A DNA stretch of 64,000 nt from Muricauda sp. SCSIO 64092 (lineage in GTDB: Bacteria; Bacteroidota; Bacteroidia; Flavobacteriales; Flavobacteriaceae), in assembly GCF_023016285.1 (NCBI RefSeq), contig NZ_CP095413.1:3296001-3360000 (forward strand), read 5' to 3'. Below the pieces are notes generated by a model that did not search any database, had not been told where the DNA came from, and worked only from the letters and a program-made list of their open reading frames with translations. The position numbers and the translations under genes are program-made. Positions 45,361 to 55,413 of the stretch are shown here, one piece after another (positions within the stretch are counted from its first letter, which is position 1; each line of letters opens with the position of its first letter).

Positions 45361-45392
45361 GGGCAAACCGCGGTCTAGACCGCGGTTTGCCC
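45361..45392. terminator. perfect 32-bp palindrome, terminator
   Basis: The 16-bp arms starting GGGCAAACCGCGG are exactly complementary with no loop, followed by TTTCTATTT on the plus strand. It lies between the lipB-end copy and the stop of the TapB-like gene (45396), so it could end transcription from either side; the plus-strand T run is the better one. Confidence 0.75.
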
Positions 45393-45395
45393 TTT

Positions 45396-46094
45396 CTATT
45401 TGGAAAGGGTTTCCAATTCCATTCTACTTTCCAGTTTCCCATTTTTGGAATACGTCTCTTGTTTAACGATTCCCACTCCTTTGGACAGCCAAATTTTATC
45501 GCTCATTTCATGATTTGCCATCATCATTTTGGAAGAGGTGTTCGCTGAGATAACAAAACAATCAAAAGTGCCCGCTGGGGCGGTCACGGATTCTTCACCC
45601 ACCACTGTGCGGTCCGTGGTATTGACTTCAATCTTCATGTTCATCCCACCCATGCTCATGTTGACGTTGATATTGGCATCGGCCAATTCCTGGCCAATAG
45701 ACAAGGTGTTCGGGATTTCAATATCCGTCCCGGTAATGTCCATTTCAAGGTTCATTGCTTCATATTGTTGTTGCATCTGACTTGGGAAAAGGCTTTTGAA
45801 GTCAATTTTTATACCATCTCCCGTACAGGTCATGGTGTAGTCCGATTCAAAGGCATTTTTTCCTTTCGCATCTTCAAACCTCATTTTCATGGTCGCAGAA
45901 GTGTTGCTGCCATTGTTGTTCACATTGGTTACGGTATAGGCGGTGGTTCCTTCCAACTTATTCTTTTTATTGTACAAATTATAGGTGTAAGAGGTGCCTT
46001 CAGCCATTGGATAATAGGTGCTGCAATTGTCCTGTGCTTTAATTGCCATAATGTATAGGAACAATGAAAGAATGGTCACAAACTTTTTTTTCAT
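45396..46094 (-). CDS. TapB/DUF3108-like secreted protein
   Basis: A 232-aa protein with a signal peptide (KKFVTILSLFLYIMAIKAQ). The mature part, starting DNCSTYYPMAEGTSYTYNLY, has a single large beta domain, with ESVTAPAGTFDCFVISANTS and KIWLSKGVGIVKQETYSKNG, the pattern of TapB/DUF3108-like proteins. The middle is Met/Asn rich (NVNMSMGGMNMK). Function unknown; periplasmic or surface. It follows the OmpA gene by 8 bp on the same strand, so the two form an operon. Confidence 0.8.
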   Translation of the reverse strand: MKKKFVTILSLFLYIMAIKAQDNCSTYYPMAEGTSYTYNLYNKKNKLEGTTAYTVTNVNNNGSNTSATMKMRFEDAKGKNAFESDYTMTCTGDGIKIDFKSLFPSQMQQQYEAMNLEMDITGTDIEIPNTLSIGQELADANINVNMSMGGMNMKIEVNTTDRTVVGEESVTAPAGTFDCFVISANTSSKMMMANHEMSDKIWLSKGVGIVKQETYSKNGKLESRMELETLSK

Positions 46095-46102
46095 GGTCGG
46101 AT

Positions 46103-47437
46103 TTATTGTTTTATGAATTCAACACGCCTGTTTTGGGCCTTGCCCTCGGGAGATGAGTTTTCAGCAACGGGTTCCAATTCACCCTTGCCTTCCGTGATCA
46201 AACGGCTGCCATCAACACCGTAAACGCTCACCAGGGCACTTTTTACGGCATCGGCCCTACCTTTGGAAAGTTTCATGTTGGCATCGTCCGCACCATCACT
46301 ATCGGTATGTCCAACAATTTTTAGGTTAATACTACCATCTTGTTGTAAGACTTGATAAATCTGTCTTATAATTCCCATGGATTCAGGTTTTATATTGGTA
46401 GAACCCGAATCAAATAGAATTCCATTGGTAGATATCTTTCCCTCTGCAATAAGCTTTCGTCTTAAGTCAACACCACCTTCGGCAATTTTAAGGTTACCAA
46501 TTAAAACCCTTTCGTTCCTGGTCTCCAGATCGGTTCCGTCAACCTTGAGCTTTAGATAGTTGATAAGTTCCGGTTTATAGATGAACTGGGGAAGGTCCGC
46601 TATCTTACTCTCGTTTATCCACAGGCGATATCGGTTTTTGTTCACGGCAATTGAAATATGGATGATGTCCTGATATACGTTCCTTAAATCGCGCGCCAAC
46701 CTATTGGAAATAGGACTTGGGTTGTCCTTGAACCTGTTGGTTACCTGAACACCAATGGCAATGTACTGGCAAAAATTCAGCGTACTGCTTGCATAGCTTT
46801 CATTTAGGGTAAGGTTGGGGGTTTCCGTAAGGTAAATCTCCAATCTCGCCCCTGAACCGGTTTTTTTCGTAAGATTTACAACTTTAAGGTCAAACTCAAC
46901 GGTATAGTCCTCCGGTAGCGTATTCGCCAGATTGGGCAGCGTTATGCTCCTATTGGTAATGGCGTACCATTTTTCCTGGGAGTCTCCCAAGGTTACAATT
47001 TCACCGCCCCCATTGGTATTCCATTTGGAAGGGAAATCTCCGATAAAATCGTTGGCAAAATCATCAAAAAACAAGGGTTTGTCACCGGGCACGTAATCAA
47101 ATTTGCTGTATACCTGTATTGATTTTGTCCCGCTGGGAGCCGGTTCCCCATTCTTGGTATCCGATTCGGTATTGGGGGATTGGCCACCACCGTTATTAGG
47201 GGCCTGGGGGCTGTCTGGGTTTGGTGGCGTTTGCTGTCCCTCTTTTCCCGGCTCCAATATGGAATCCAGGGCTTGGTCGGTCTTCTTTGAGGACTCTTGC
47301 TCAACCCGTCGTTCAACGGTTCGTTCAGCGGCTTTTTGTGCCTTTTTACCAAGTTTCTTTAAAAATTGTCCATGGGCCGGTATTGAAAAAGCGGTAATCG
47401 TGAGAACAAGCAGTACGGATCTAAACGTCGATTTCAT
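46103..47437 (-). CDS. OmpA family protein
   Basis: A 444-aa envelope protein. Signal peptide (STFRSVLLVLTITAFSIPAH) then a basic, Glu-rich helix and a Pro/Asn/Gly-rich linker (about 60-110). The middle 220 residues form a lectin- or laminin-like beta domain (PLFFDDFANDFIGDFPSKWN, YTVEFDLKVVNL). The C-terminal 110 residues are an OmpA peptidoglycan-binding domain: ILFDSGSTNIKPESMGIIRQ, LKIVGHTDSDGADDANMKLS and GRADAVKSALVSVYGVDGSR, ending NRRVEF. The ATG at 47437 was chosen for the signal peptide. It is upstream of the TapB-like gene in an operon. Confidence 0.9.
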   Translation of the reverse strand: MKSTFRSVLLVLTITAFSIPAHGQFLKKLGKKAQKAAERTVERRVEQESSKKTDQALDSILEPGKEGQQTPPNPDSPQAPNNGGGQSPNTESDTKNGEPAPSGTKSIQVYSKFDYVPGDKPLFFDDFANDFIGDFPSKWNTNGGGEIVTLGDSQEKWYAITNRSITLPNLANTLPEDYTVEFDLKVVNLTKKTGSGARLEIYLTETPNLTLNESYASSTLNFCQYIAIGVQVTNRFKDNPSPISNRLARDLRNVYQDIIHISIAVNKNRYRLWINESKIADLPQFIYKPELINYLKLKVDGTDLETRNERVLIGNLKIAEGGVDLRRKLIAEGKISTNGILFDSGSTNIKPESMGIIRQIYQVLQQDGSINLKIVGHTDSDGADDANMKLSKGRADAVKSALVSVYGVDGSRLITEGKGELEPVAENSSPEGKAQNRRVEFIKQ

Positions 47438-47553
47438 TTTCTTAGGTGTTTTAAGTGTTTGGCCTAAGGAATTAGGCAACTCAAAGTATTAAAAAATGAA
47501 AATCGAACAGGCTGTGAATGTATCGTTTACATTGAATTTTGTGTGAAAGGGAG

Positions 47554-50007
47554 TTAATTCAGGGTATACACGATAATGGAATTTTCCTGGTCTTTGGCCA
47601 CCAACTCCAATTTTTTGTCGTTGTCCATATCAATAAGGTCAACTACTGAATTTCCATATACCGGAAAATTTGGGATGGGCTTTGCCTGGCTATCGTACAA
47701 ATGGATTTTTTGGTTCTGTAGGTCCGTTACGGCCACATATATTTTATCATTGATATAGAATATTTTGGGTTTGGTATATACCCCAAGCTCCAACTCCACT
47801 TTCTTTCCTTTAATGTTCAAAATATTGTCATCCATGAATACCAGGGTTTTACTGGTAGCGAACATCCCGTGATTTTCCCCCAAATTGAATTTGGTCGCAG
47901 ACAATTTCCCTTTGATGTCCACCTGATGCAATACCCCTTTTTTATCCGTTACGGAGAACTTGTTCTTGTACAGGAAGACCTCATTGTCAGAGAAGGCAAT
48001 GGTCCTATTTACGGTAATACGATTGCCTCCCGCACGATGCAGGATTTTTAATTGGCCATTTTCCAATTGAAATACCAAATAATCCTTTTTCCCCATCCTA
48101 AAATGCTTTGGGTTGGAAATGATGGGACTTTCAGCTTCGGTATAGGTGAATCCGGATACAATATCCCCGGCACTGTTATACATGTATACCTTTTTGCCCT
48201 GGGTCACCACAAATCGGTAATTTCTGTTTTTTTCATAGTCGAATACCGCCAATGGATTAAGGTTGCCTCCTTCAAATTTTTTGTTGAAAGGGGCAACTTC
48301 CTCTCCATTTCTGTCAAGGACCAAGAATTGGTTATTGGTACAGAAAGCAAGTTGCAGCTTTCCATTTTTATAGATATCCACCTGATGGATCCTTCCTTGA
48401 ATTTTCCCCTCCAATTGTCTTTTCCATAAAACCTTGCCTTCGGTGGAAATGAGATACAGATAGTTATCCTGATCCTGCACCACAACCTCATGCTTGTTGG
48501 TTCTATGGTTTTTTACAAAGTGAGGGTCGGTAACCAGGTCACTGTCCAATTCCAAATTGAAAATTGGAGCTACGGATTTGTTGGCGGGTTCGTTCTGGAT
48601 TTTGGTGACCAACAAATTGAAATGTGAAAAATCCCTATCGTTTATCAACTGGGCGGCAAATCCTATTTTTTCCAAGTTTTCTGCTTGAAGTTCCTTTGCC
48701 AAATTTGGATTAAAGTGTTGCCCCAGGAAATGGTTCAACCCTTTTTCCCCAGAAATGAAAAGTAGCGAAGATTCACTGCCAATTCTGGATTTCACTTCTT
48801 TGTACAGACTTCCTTTGTCAAAGGTGAAACCACTTCGTTTATTCGCAATGATATTCTGCAATGCACTTAGGTCCGTGGCAAAAATATGGGCATTCTCAAA
48901 TACCGTATAAAAGTTTGATTTGAACTTTTTTGTGAGAGGACTGAACAGATCTTCCACAAATTGATCGTCGTTTAATCGCCATATTTCACTTCCCTGATAG
49001 TTTGTGGCATTCACCTTTGCACTTTCAAGAATTGGGTTCAAGCCCTCGTCATCTATGGCGTGTACCACTACTGCTTTCCCAGCATTAAGATAGATTACGC
49101 CCACTTCCTCTATGTTCAAGGCCATATCTTTTTTTAGCGATACCACATCCAAAAAGTCCTTTTGGTTATTGAGGAACACCTCATGGTCATTAAAGGAAAA
49201 ACTGGCTATGGCAAATGCATTCTGTGGTGCTATGGAGGCCGTTCGATCGACCAGCGGAGCAGTGCCCTTGAACAAATTGATGAATTTTTTGGTGGAATCA
49301 TTGGCGACGGCCACTCCACTGAGCAATAAATCCCCCTGTTGTGTAGTGAAATCCGTAGAAACCCAATCTGCAAAAATGTCCATGTTGGCTTCATCCAATG
49401 TCTTAAGTTCCGAAGAGAGTAGGGAGTTGGTCTGCATATTGAAAAAGAGCGATGCCGATTTAAATGTGTTCGCTGTTTGGAACAATCTTTCGAGGGCTTT
49501 CGGAATCTGATTTTCACCTTTTGTCCGGATGACATTTTCCAAAAGCAATTGGGAGGAACTCACTACGGATTTGCCATCGATGGCAACAGCATAGAACGTG
49601 CTATCATCGAGTTGATATGTGGTGATTTGTCGATTTTCATAGCTTAGGGTCTCCACTTTCCTTTCGGTGTAACGCTCTAAATTCAATGGAATGGAGTCCA
49701 ATGCCTGAAGTAGGATAAACTCATGATTATCTTTCCCAACCGGGTAAAACGCCAAAATTGAGTTTTGCCCAATTTTGTTGAAATCCAGGGCATCCATTTT
49801 TCTTCTGATGGAAGCAAAAAGGGATGTGGCTTTCATCTTATCCATAAAACCGTTGTTTTTAAGTTCGCTCTTAAAACTGTCCGGGTGGTTAATTTTTATG
49901 AATACCGTTGCGTTGGGTGGAAAGTAATTTAGGTCGGATTCCGTTTCCTTCTTTTCAATGGTACATGAAAGGACAAGTAGAAAAACCAGTAAGATGCTGA
50001 ATTTCAT
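47554..50007 (-). CDS. large lipoprotein of unknown function
   Basis: An 817-aa lipoprotein with lipobox LVFLLVLSC (Cys15). The N-terminal half (about 30-480) reads like a DUF3352-type substrate-free fold (YFPPNATVFIKINHPDSFKS, QTANTFKSASLFFNMQTN). The C-terminal half (about 500-815) is beta-propeller-like, with repeated hydrophobic strands such as YLYLISTEGKVLWKRQLEGK and VYMYNSAGDIVSGFTYTEAE. I know it as a conserved flavobacterial protein next to rnhB but cannot assign a function. A -7 element is visible upstream. Confidence 0.75.
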   Translation of the reverse strand: MKFSILLVFLLVLSCTIEKKETESDLNYFPPNATVFIKINHPDSFKSELKNNGFMDKMKATSLFASIRRKMDALDFNKIGQNSILAFYPVGKDNHEFILLQALDSIPLNLERYTERKVETLSYENRQITTYQLDDSTFYAVAIDGKSVVSSSQLLLENVIRTKGENQIPKALERLFQTANTFKSASLFFNMQTNSLLSSELKTLDEANMDIFADWVSTDFTTQQGDLLLSGVAVANDSTKKFINLFKGTAPLVDRTASIAPQNAFAIASFSFNDHEVFLNNQKDFLDVVSLKKDMALNIEEVGVIYLNAGKAVVVHAIDDEGLNPILESAKVNATNYQGSEIWRLNDDQFVEDLFSPLTKKFKSNFYTVFENAHIFATDLSALQNIIANKRSGFTFDKGSLYKEVKSRIGSESSLLFISGEKGLNHFLGQHFNPNLAKELQAENLEKIGFAAQLINDRDFSHFNLLVTKIQNEPANKSVAPIFNLELDSDLVTDPHFVKNHRTNKHEVVVQDQDNYLYLISTEGKVLWKRQLEGKIQGRIHQVDIYKNGKLQLAFCTNNQFLVLDRNGEEVAPFNKKFEGGNLNPLAVFDYEKNRNYRFVVTQGKKVYMYNSAGDIVSGFTYTEAESPIISNPKHFRMGKKDYLVFQLENGQLKILHRAGGNRITVNRTIAFSDNEVFLYKNKFSVTDKKGVLHQVDIKGKLSATKFNLGENHGMFATSKTLVFMDDNILNIKGKKVELELGVYTKPKIFYINDKIYVAVTDLQNQKIHLYDSQAKPIPNFPVYGNSVVDLIDMDNDKKLELVAKDQENSIIVYTLN

Positions 50008-50023
50008 GCAAAGGACTTTAGCA

Positions 50024-50031
50024 CAAAGTTA
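50024..50031 (-). promoter_or_regulatory. -7 promoter element of the large lipoprotein gene
   Basis: The minus strand reads TAACTTTG, an exact TAnnTTTG match, 17 bp upstream of the start codon at 50007. Confidence 0.5.
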
Positions 50032-50037
50032 CAGCCT

Positions 50038-50637
50038 TTACCCAAACTCTAAAGTCAATTGTTCAGGTAGCTGTTTAAAGCTTTTGCGGTGGTATTTTGT
50101 CAGGCCGTGTTTTCGTATGGCTTCCCTATGTTCCTTTGTAGGGTATCCTTTGTTCCGTATCCAATTGTACATGGGGAATTCTTCGTGGATTTTGGCCATA
50201 TAGGCATCCCTATGTGTTTTTGCCAATATTGATGCGGCAGCAATACTAATGAATTTGGAGTCACCTTTTACAATACAGCTATGCGCGATACCATTGTAGG
50301 GCTTGAACCGATTTCCATCAACCAAAATAAACTCCGGTTCCTTGGTGAGTTGCTGTAAAGAGCGATGCATGGCCAATATGGAAGCATTTAAAATGTTTAT
50401 GGAATCGATCTCTTCTTCGTGCACGTGGGCAATTCCATAAGAAATGGCCCCTTCTTCCAAAATGGGCCTTAAATGGTCGCGTATTTTTTCCGAAAGCTGT
50501 TTGGAATCGTTCAGCGATTCATGTTCAAAATCTTTGGGTAGGATAATGGATGCGGCAGTAACCGGACCCGCCAAACAGCCCCGACCAGCTTCATCCGTTC
50601 CGGCCAATGTATTGGGAAACCTATATTTTTTTAGCAT
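50038..50637 (-). CDS. rnhB: ribonuclease HII
   Basis: A 199-aa endonuclease removing ribonucleotides from RNA-DNA hybrids. The active-site motif is [20 protein letters not shown] with D15 and E16 as metal ligands; later acidic positions appear in FILVDGNRF and [18 protein letters not shown]. It ends [19 protein letters not shown] at the usual length. Start [20 protein letters not shown] is the family N-terminus. It lies directly upstream of the large lipoprotein gene, separated by 30 bp with a promoter element. Confidence 0.96.
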   Translation of the reverse strand: MLKKYRFPNTLAGTDEAGRGCLAGPVTAASIILPKDFEHESLNDSKQLSEKIRDHLRPILEEGAISYGIAHVHEEEIDSINILNASILAMHRSLQQLTKEPEFILVDGNRFKPYNGIAHSCIVKGDSKFISIAAASILAKTHRDAYMAKIHEEFPMYNWIRNKGYPTKEHREAIRKHGLTKYHRKSFKQLPEQLTLEFG

Positions 50638-50790
50638 TCAAGAACTTTAGGGGTGGCCATAAATTCATTGGACAACACTAATCCAATGTGTTAAAAAATT
50701 AACGATTTTACTATAAAAGGATCATTAGCACGAATTATCAATAATTATTGGATTAAAATTAACATTGAATGGGGTGAGCCCCTTTTAAGT

Positions 50791-50822
50791 TTTGGAATAT
50801 TAACAATTTATTATCATTTTTG
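50791..50822 (+). promoter_or_regulatory. promoter of the SusC/SusD operon
   Basis: TTTG at 50791-50794 and CATTTTTG at 50815-50822 form a -33/-7 pair at 20 bp spacing, with one mismatch from TAnnTTTG. It lies 26 bp before the SusC start. Confidence 0.45.
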
Positions 50823-50848
50823 GAAACGCTAATTCAAATAATCTTTAA

Positions 50849-53800
50849 ATGAAATCAATGTTAACTTGGATGTTAACACCATTTTTGGTGTTAACTATGT
50901 CCTTCTCTTTAGCTCAAGAGAAAACAATTTCGGGTAATGTGACCGACCAAGATGGTCTCCCCTTACCTGGTGTTTCCATTGTTGTGGTGGGAACCACTAG
51001 TGGAACACAAACGGATTTTGACGGTAATTACTCCATTACTGCCAGTCAAGGTCAAGTACTTCGATTCACCTACATTGGGCAGGCTACCGTTAATAGGACG
51101 GTTGGTAGTGGCAACACTATAAATGTCCAAATGGAGGAGGATGCACAGGCTTTGGAGGAAGTAGTTGTCGTGGCATACGGAGAAAAATCTAGGCAAAAAG
51201 TAATTACAAGTATATCAGAAGTGGATAGTGAGGCCATTGAAGATTTGGTGGTAGACTCTCCCCAAAATATACTTCAAGGGCAAGCGGCTGGTGTTCAAGT
51301 GGTTAGTAGTTCAGGTACGATAGGAGCAGCTCCGGAAGTTAGGATAAGAGGAACGAATTCTATCGGGGGTAACTCCAGACCTTTATTTGTTGTTGATGGT
51401 GTTGTGCTGGGAGATACTTTTAATACGCTTGCTCAAGGAACAGGGCAAGGGATTAATCCTTTGGCGACTATCAACCCTAACGACATAGAAAGTATTTCAG
51501 TATTAAAATCTGCCGCCGCTGCTGCGTTATATGGTTCCCGAGGTGGAAATGGTGTGGTTTTGATAACTACCAAAAGAGGAAGAACGGATGGAAGAGTAAC
51601 GGTGGATATAAATACGAATGTTTCATTTTCCACGCTTACTGACTCGCCGGATTTAATGAACGCTCAAGAGTTTATTGACTTTACAACATCAATCAGGTCA
51701 GTAACAGGGCAAACCTTATTAACAGATAGTGGTGATGATGTTGACATGATAGATCTCGTTACAAGAACAGCAGTTTCAACTAGTAGCAATATTAGTGTGC
51801 GCGGGGGTAATGAAAACGTGAATTATTTTATAGGTGCTACACGAGAAAACCTGGAAGTTCCACTAATTGGCGGTGCATTGGATCGAACAAGCTTTCGGGC
51901 GAATGTGGAGGCTAAAGCTACTGATTGGTTAACTGCGGGTATGAATCTGAATGTATCGCAAAACAACTTCGACCTTACACCTGCTGAAAATTCTTTTGGT
52001 GCTCCGTACACAGTAGCCATATTGCAAAGACCTGACAGAGGGCCATTTGATGAGGATGGAAATTTTAGAACCTCAGGTAATGTAGGTGGGGGTAATGTTA
52101 TTGCTCAGGAAGTTTTAGAACAAAACGATCAGAATACTACCAGGATTATTGGTAATGCTTATCTAAACTTTGATCTATCATCATTTATACCGGGCCTTAG
52201 TTTTAAACAAGAACTGGGAGTTGATAGAAATTTTGATGAGGCTATTCGAAGAGATGTTGAGTTGTTAACCCCGGGTGGATTTGCACTAAATAGAATTTCT
52301 CAACAGAATAGAACTATTGTAAATAGTTTGCTTTCCTATAACAAAACTTTTGGGGATCATACTTTAAATATTCTTGCAGGGTATTCTTTTGAAGAGAATG
52401 CATTTAGAGTTTTAAGGGCAGATGGTACGGGATTCTTGTCGGACGACCAACGTAATATAGAATCTGCGGCTACTTTCCCGACTACTTTTTCCAGTGGCGA
52501 CGAAACTACTTTAGTGTCGTACTTGAGTAGGATATCTTATGATTATGCCAATGGTAGATATCTTTTGGAAGGGTCTTTAAGACGAGATGGGTCTTCGGTA
52601 TTTGGGGCCAATAACCGATTTGGTACATTTTGGTCTTTAGCCGCAGGATGGAATATATCAGAAGAACCATTCATGCAGAATGTAAATTGGATTCAGGGAT
52701 TAAAGCTTAATGGTAGTTATGGTTCAACCGGTAATGATAGAATATTCACCGCTGCGAATTTCTTCCCTGCTTTGGGAACTTTCGGAACCAATAATTATAA
52801 TGGAGAATCGGGGCTAACACCTCTTGTGCTAGCGAATCCTGATTTAAAGTGGGAAAGCACAACCACTTGGGATATTGGACTTTCAGCAAGTTTTTTCAAC
52901 AGAGGTCTTTCATTTACTTTAGAATATTATAACCGAACAACCGATGATTTAATTCTTAATGTTCCGGTGGACCCTACCTTTAATAATGGTCTGAATAGTG
53001 TCCTTCAGAATGTTGGTGAAATGGAGAATAGAGGGTTTGAACTGTCGCTTGATGCGGTTATTTTTGATAATCCCGATGGCTTTAGCTGGAATTCAAACTT
53101 TAACATTGCCTACAATGTGAATGAGGTAACTTCTTTGCCCGAAACGTCAAGTGTGGATGAACAGGGAAGAAGATTCGTAGAACAGATAGGAGGCTCTTTG
53201 GCCAATTCACCACAAAGAGCAGTGGAAGGAGAATCTGCAAACTCATGGTATTTAATTCCTTATATTGGGGTTAATTCGCAAACTGGAGATACAGAGTGGT
53301 TGGATGCTGATGGAAATCCAACAACAAGCCCAACTGCCGCGGACAGAAGAATAGTGGGACAGGGCAACCCGGATTTTATAGGAGGGTTTTCAAATGTTTT
53401 CACATTTAAAAACTGGTCTCTAAGTACATTATTCAATTATTCTTTTGGTAATGATATGTTACTTACCTCCCGAGAGTTTACTGAAAATCCAGTTAGTGGA
53501 TTCAACAAGACTACAAGACTATTAAATGTATGGGAGCAACCGGGTGATCAAGCGTTTGTGCCTAGTCCCAGCAGCCCTACCATCTTTACGTTCGCACAAA
53601 CGTCAACGGCACAGCTGGCGGATGCGTCATTTGTGCGGTTAAAAAATGTTACTTTATCTTATACCTTGCCGCGAAGCTTGATTGACAGAACATTTTTAAA
53701 TAACATTAGGTTTTTCGTAACAGGCACTAATTTGCTAACCATTAAAAGTGATGATTTGGAAGGGTACGACCCGGAAGGATCCAATAGAGCGGATGGAGCA

Positions 53801-53875
53801 GGTACTCTTGGCCAGGATTTCTTTACAGTACCTCAAGCTTCTACATTTACATTAGGAATGAATGTTTCGTTCTAA
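50849..53875 (+). CDS. SusC/RagA family TonB-linked outer membrane protein
   Basis: A 1008-aa outer membrane transporter. Signal peptide (about 1-22, ending SLAQ), a carboxypeptidase-regulatory-like domain (about 25-105, ISGNVTDQDGLPLPGVSIVV), the TonB-box region (ALEEVVVVAYGEKSRQKVIT), a plug (LQGQAAGVQVVSSSG, PEVRIRGTNSIGGNSRPLFV) and a C-terminal beta barrel ending in FTLGMNVSF, the aromatic terminal residue required for assembly. It would import a large nutrient, usually a glycan or peptide, together with SusD. The coding sequence is visibly more AT-rich than its neighbours, with GAT, AAT and TTA codons frequent. Confidence 0.95.
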   Translation: MKSMLTWMLTPFLVLTMSFSLAQEKTISGNVTDQDGLPLPGVSIVVVGTTSGTQTDFDGNYSITASQGQVLRFTYIGQATVNRTVGSGNTINVQMEEDAQALEEVVVVAYGEKSRQKVITSISEVDSEAIEDLVVDSPQNILQGQAAGVQVVSSSGTIGAAPEVRIRGTNSIGGNSRPLFVVDGVVLGDTFNTLAQGTGQGINPLATINPNDIESISVLKSAAAAALYGSRGGNGVVLITTKRGRTDGRVTVDINTNVSFSTLTDSPDLMNAQEFIDFTTSIRSVTGQTLLTDSGDDVDMIDLVTRTAVSTSSNISVRGGNENVNYFIGATRENLEVPLIGGALDRTSFRANVEAKATDWLTAGMNLNVSQNNFDLTPAENSFGAPYTVAILQRPDRGPFDEDGNFRTSGNVGGGNVIAQEVLEQNDQNTTRIIGNAYLNFDLSSFIPGLSFKQELGVDRNFDEAIRRDVELLTPGGFALNRISQQNRTIVNSLLSYNKTFGDHTLNILAGYSFEENAFRVLRADGTGFLSDDQRNIESAATFPTTFSSGDETTLVSYLSRISYDYANGRYLLEGSLRRDGSSVFGANNRFGTFWSLAAGWNISEEPFMQNVNWIQGLKLNGSYGSTGNDRIFTAANFFPALGTFGTNNYNGESGLTPLVLANPDLKWESTTTWDIGLSASFFNRGLSFTLEYYNRTTDDLILNVPVDPTFNNGLNSVLQNVGEMENRGFELSLDAVIFDNPDGFSWNSNFNIAYNVNEVTSLPETSSVDEQGRRFVEQIGGSLANSPQRAVEGESANSWYLIPYIGVNSQTGDTEWLDADGNPTTSPTAADRRIVGQGNPDFIGGFSNVFTFKNWSLSTLFNYSFGNDMLLTSREFTENPVSGFNKTTRLLNVWEQPGDQAFVPSPSSPTIFTFAQTSTAQLADASFVRLKNVTLSYTLPRSLIDRTFLNNIRFFVTGTNLLTIKSDDLEGYDPEGSNRADGAGTLGQDFFTVPQASTFTLGMNVSF

Positions 53876-53896
53876 AAGTATTTAATTTATAAAATT

Positions 53897-55297
53897 ATGG
53901 ATAAGATGAATAAAAATAAGTTAAGTATAATTCTGGCACTATTTCTAATAGTAATGTCTTCATGTGAAGATAGATTGGAATTATTACCGGAAGACGATAT
54001 CGCGGAGGAGATTGTTTTTAACTCTGAAGTCACGGCCTTAGGGGCGGTTGTCGGAATATATAATAGGGCACAACAGGATGATGTGTTGAACGGAACTTTA
54101 CAGTTTATGACAGAGTGGCAATCAGACAACGTTGCCTTTGAAGGTACTTTTTCAACATTTGAACAGGTTAGTGTTTATTCCACTTTAGCAACAAATACTT
54201 CTATATTTGGAATATGGGATGATAATTATGAAACCATTGGGGCAGCCAATTTGGTGATTGATAATGTTCCCCTTGTGCCTGGAGAGGACTTTACAGAGGC
54301 CGAAAGAACCCAGGCCATTGCTGAGGCAAGGTTTATGAGAGCTTTGGTTTATTTTAATGTTTCTACAGTATTTGGACAGCCTTTGCAAGTAGGACAAGGC
54401 CGTTCGAATCTAAGTGTTCCTTTGGTTTTAACCTCAGAAACCGGTTTGGAAATCCCAAGAGCAACTTTGGGAGAAGTCCAGGATTTTGTAGAATCTGAAT
54501 TGCTAGCTGTAATACCTCTTTTGGCTTCCGGTACCAGGATTAAGGCAAACCCTGGTGCAGCAAGGGCGTTATTGGCAAGATTATATCTGTACCAAGAGCG
54601 ATGGGAAGAAGCAGCTAATATGGCGAATATGGTGATAAGTGATTCATTTTATGAACTGGCTACGGATTATACCTTTTTTGATCAACCTGCTGCTACAGAG
54701 CATGTATTTACTTTAGTTAATAACGAAGTAGATGGCCAAGATACTGGTCAAGGTTGGTCGGGTTTAAGTAACCCTCAGCCAGAAGGACGTGGAGATGTGC
54801 CGTTCACGCAAAATTTGTTGGATGCCTATGCCGAAGAAGCTGGAGACCTTCGATTTACAACACTCAACCAGGAAGGTCCGGGAGCAATTAGTCCAAACGC
54901 TATTTTTACAAATAAGTTTCCTGATGGGGTGAATAACGCCGATGATGCTCCCGTTATGCGTGTCACTGAAATGTACTTGACAAGGGCTGAGGCTAACTTA
55001 AGGGCTGGTACCAGTGTAGGAGATACGCCTGTAAATGATATTAATAGATTAAGGTCAAGGGCGGGATTAGGTGCTTTAGGAAGTGTGGATTTGGATATTA
55101 TTTTAAACGAGCGAAGAAAAGAGTTAGCTTTTGAAGGCCAAAGAAGAATGGATTTATTACGTAATGGTTTGAATTTAAGAAGGCCAGGACAGCCTCAAGA
55201 AGCCCAGTCTGCGCCAGGGCAAAATCTCACTATTTTTCCTATACCGCAACAGGTCAGGGATTTATCTCCTTTTGTTGAGCAAAATCCAGGATATTAA
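53897..55297 (+). CDS. SusD/RagB family nutrient-binding lipoprotein
   Basis: A 466-aa outer-membrane lipoprotein. Lipobox LFLIVMSSC (Cys23) then EDRLELLPEDDIAEEIVFNS. SusD/RagB helical marks include TEAERTQAIAEARFMRALVY, LGEVQDFVESELLAVIPLLA and the C-terminal LDIILNERRKELAFEGQRRM followed by RNG. It would bind the substrate at the lid of the SusC pore. It lies 21 bp after SusC and is the last gene before a terminator; no glycoside hydrolase, sensor or sigma/anti-sigma gene is adjacent, so the pair is an orphan. Confidence 0.94.
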   Translation: MDKMNKNKLSIILALFLIVMSSCEDRLELLPEDDIAEEIVFNSEVTALGAVVGIYNRAQQDDVLNGTLQFMTEWQSDNVAFEGTFSTFEQVSVYSTLATNTSIFGIWDDNYETIGAANLVIDNVPLVPGEDFTEAERTQAIAEARFMRALVYFNVSTVFGQPLQVGQGRSNLSVPLVLTSETGLEIPRATLGEVQDFVESELLAVIPLLASGTRIKANPGAARALLARLYLYQERWEEAANMANMVISDSFYELATDYTFFDQPAATEHVFTLVNNEVDGQDTGQGWSGLSNPQPEGRGDVPFTQNLLDAYAEEAGDLRFTTLNQEGPGAISPNAIFTNKFPDGVNNADDAPVMRVTEMYLTRAEANLRAGTSVGDTPVNDINRLRSRAGLGALGSVDLDIILNERRKELAFEGQRRMDLLRNGLNLRRPGQPQEAQSAPGQNLTIFPIPQQVRDLSPFVEQNPGY

Positions 55298-55413
55298 TTT
55301 TAAACCGCATCAAATATTGATGATTATTGTTTAAGAGCAGTTTACTAAGGGGATTCAGGAGTGACTAACTTTATTGAGTTTTATTTTTGAATACTTCCTC
55401 TTAAAGTAACAGC

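Noticed and set aside
45172..45378. A 68-codon open frame ending in LipB-like sequence
   Set aside because: It is a chance fusion of intergenic sequence to the duplicated lipB tail and lacks the catalytic domain.
50771..50786. GGGG-TGAG-CCCC-TTTT as a terminator before SusC
   Set aside because: The stem is only 4 bp and it lies in the promoter region of SusC; too weak to call.
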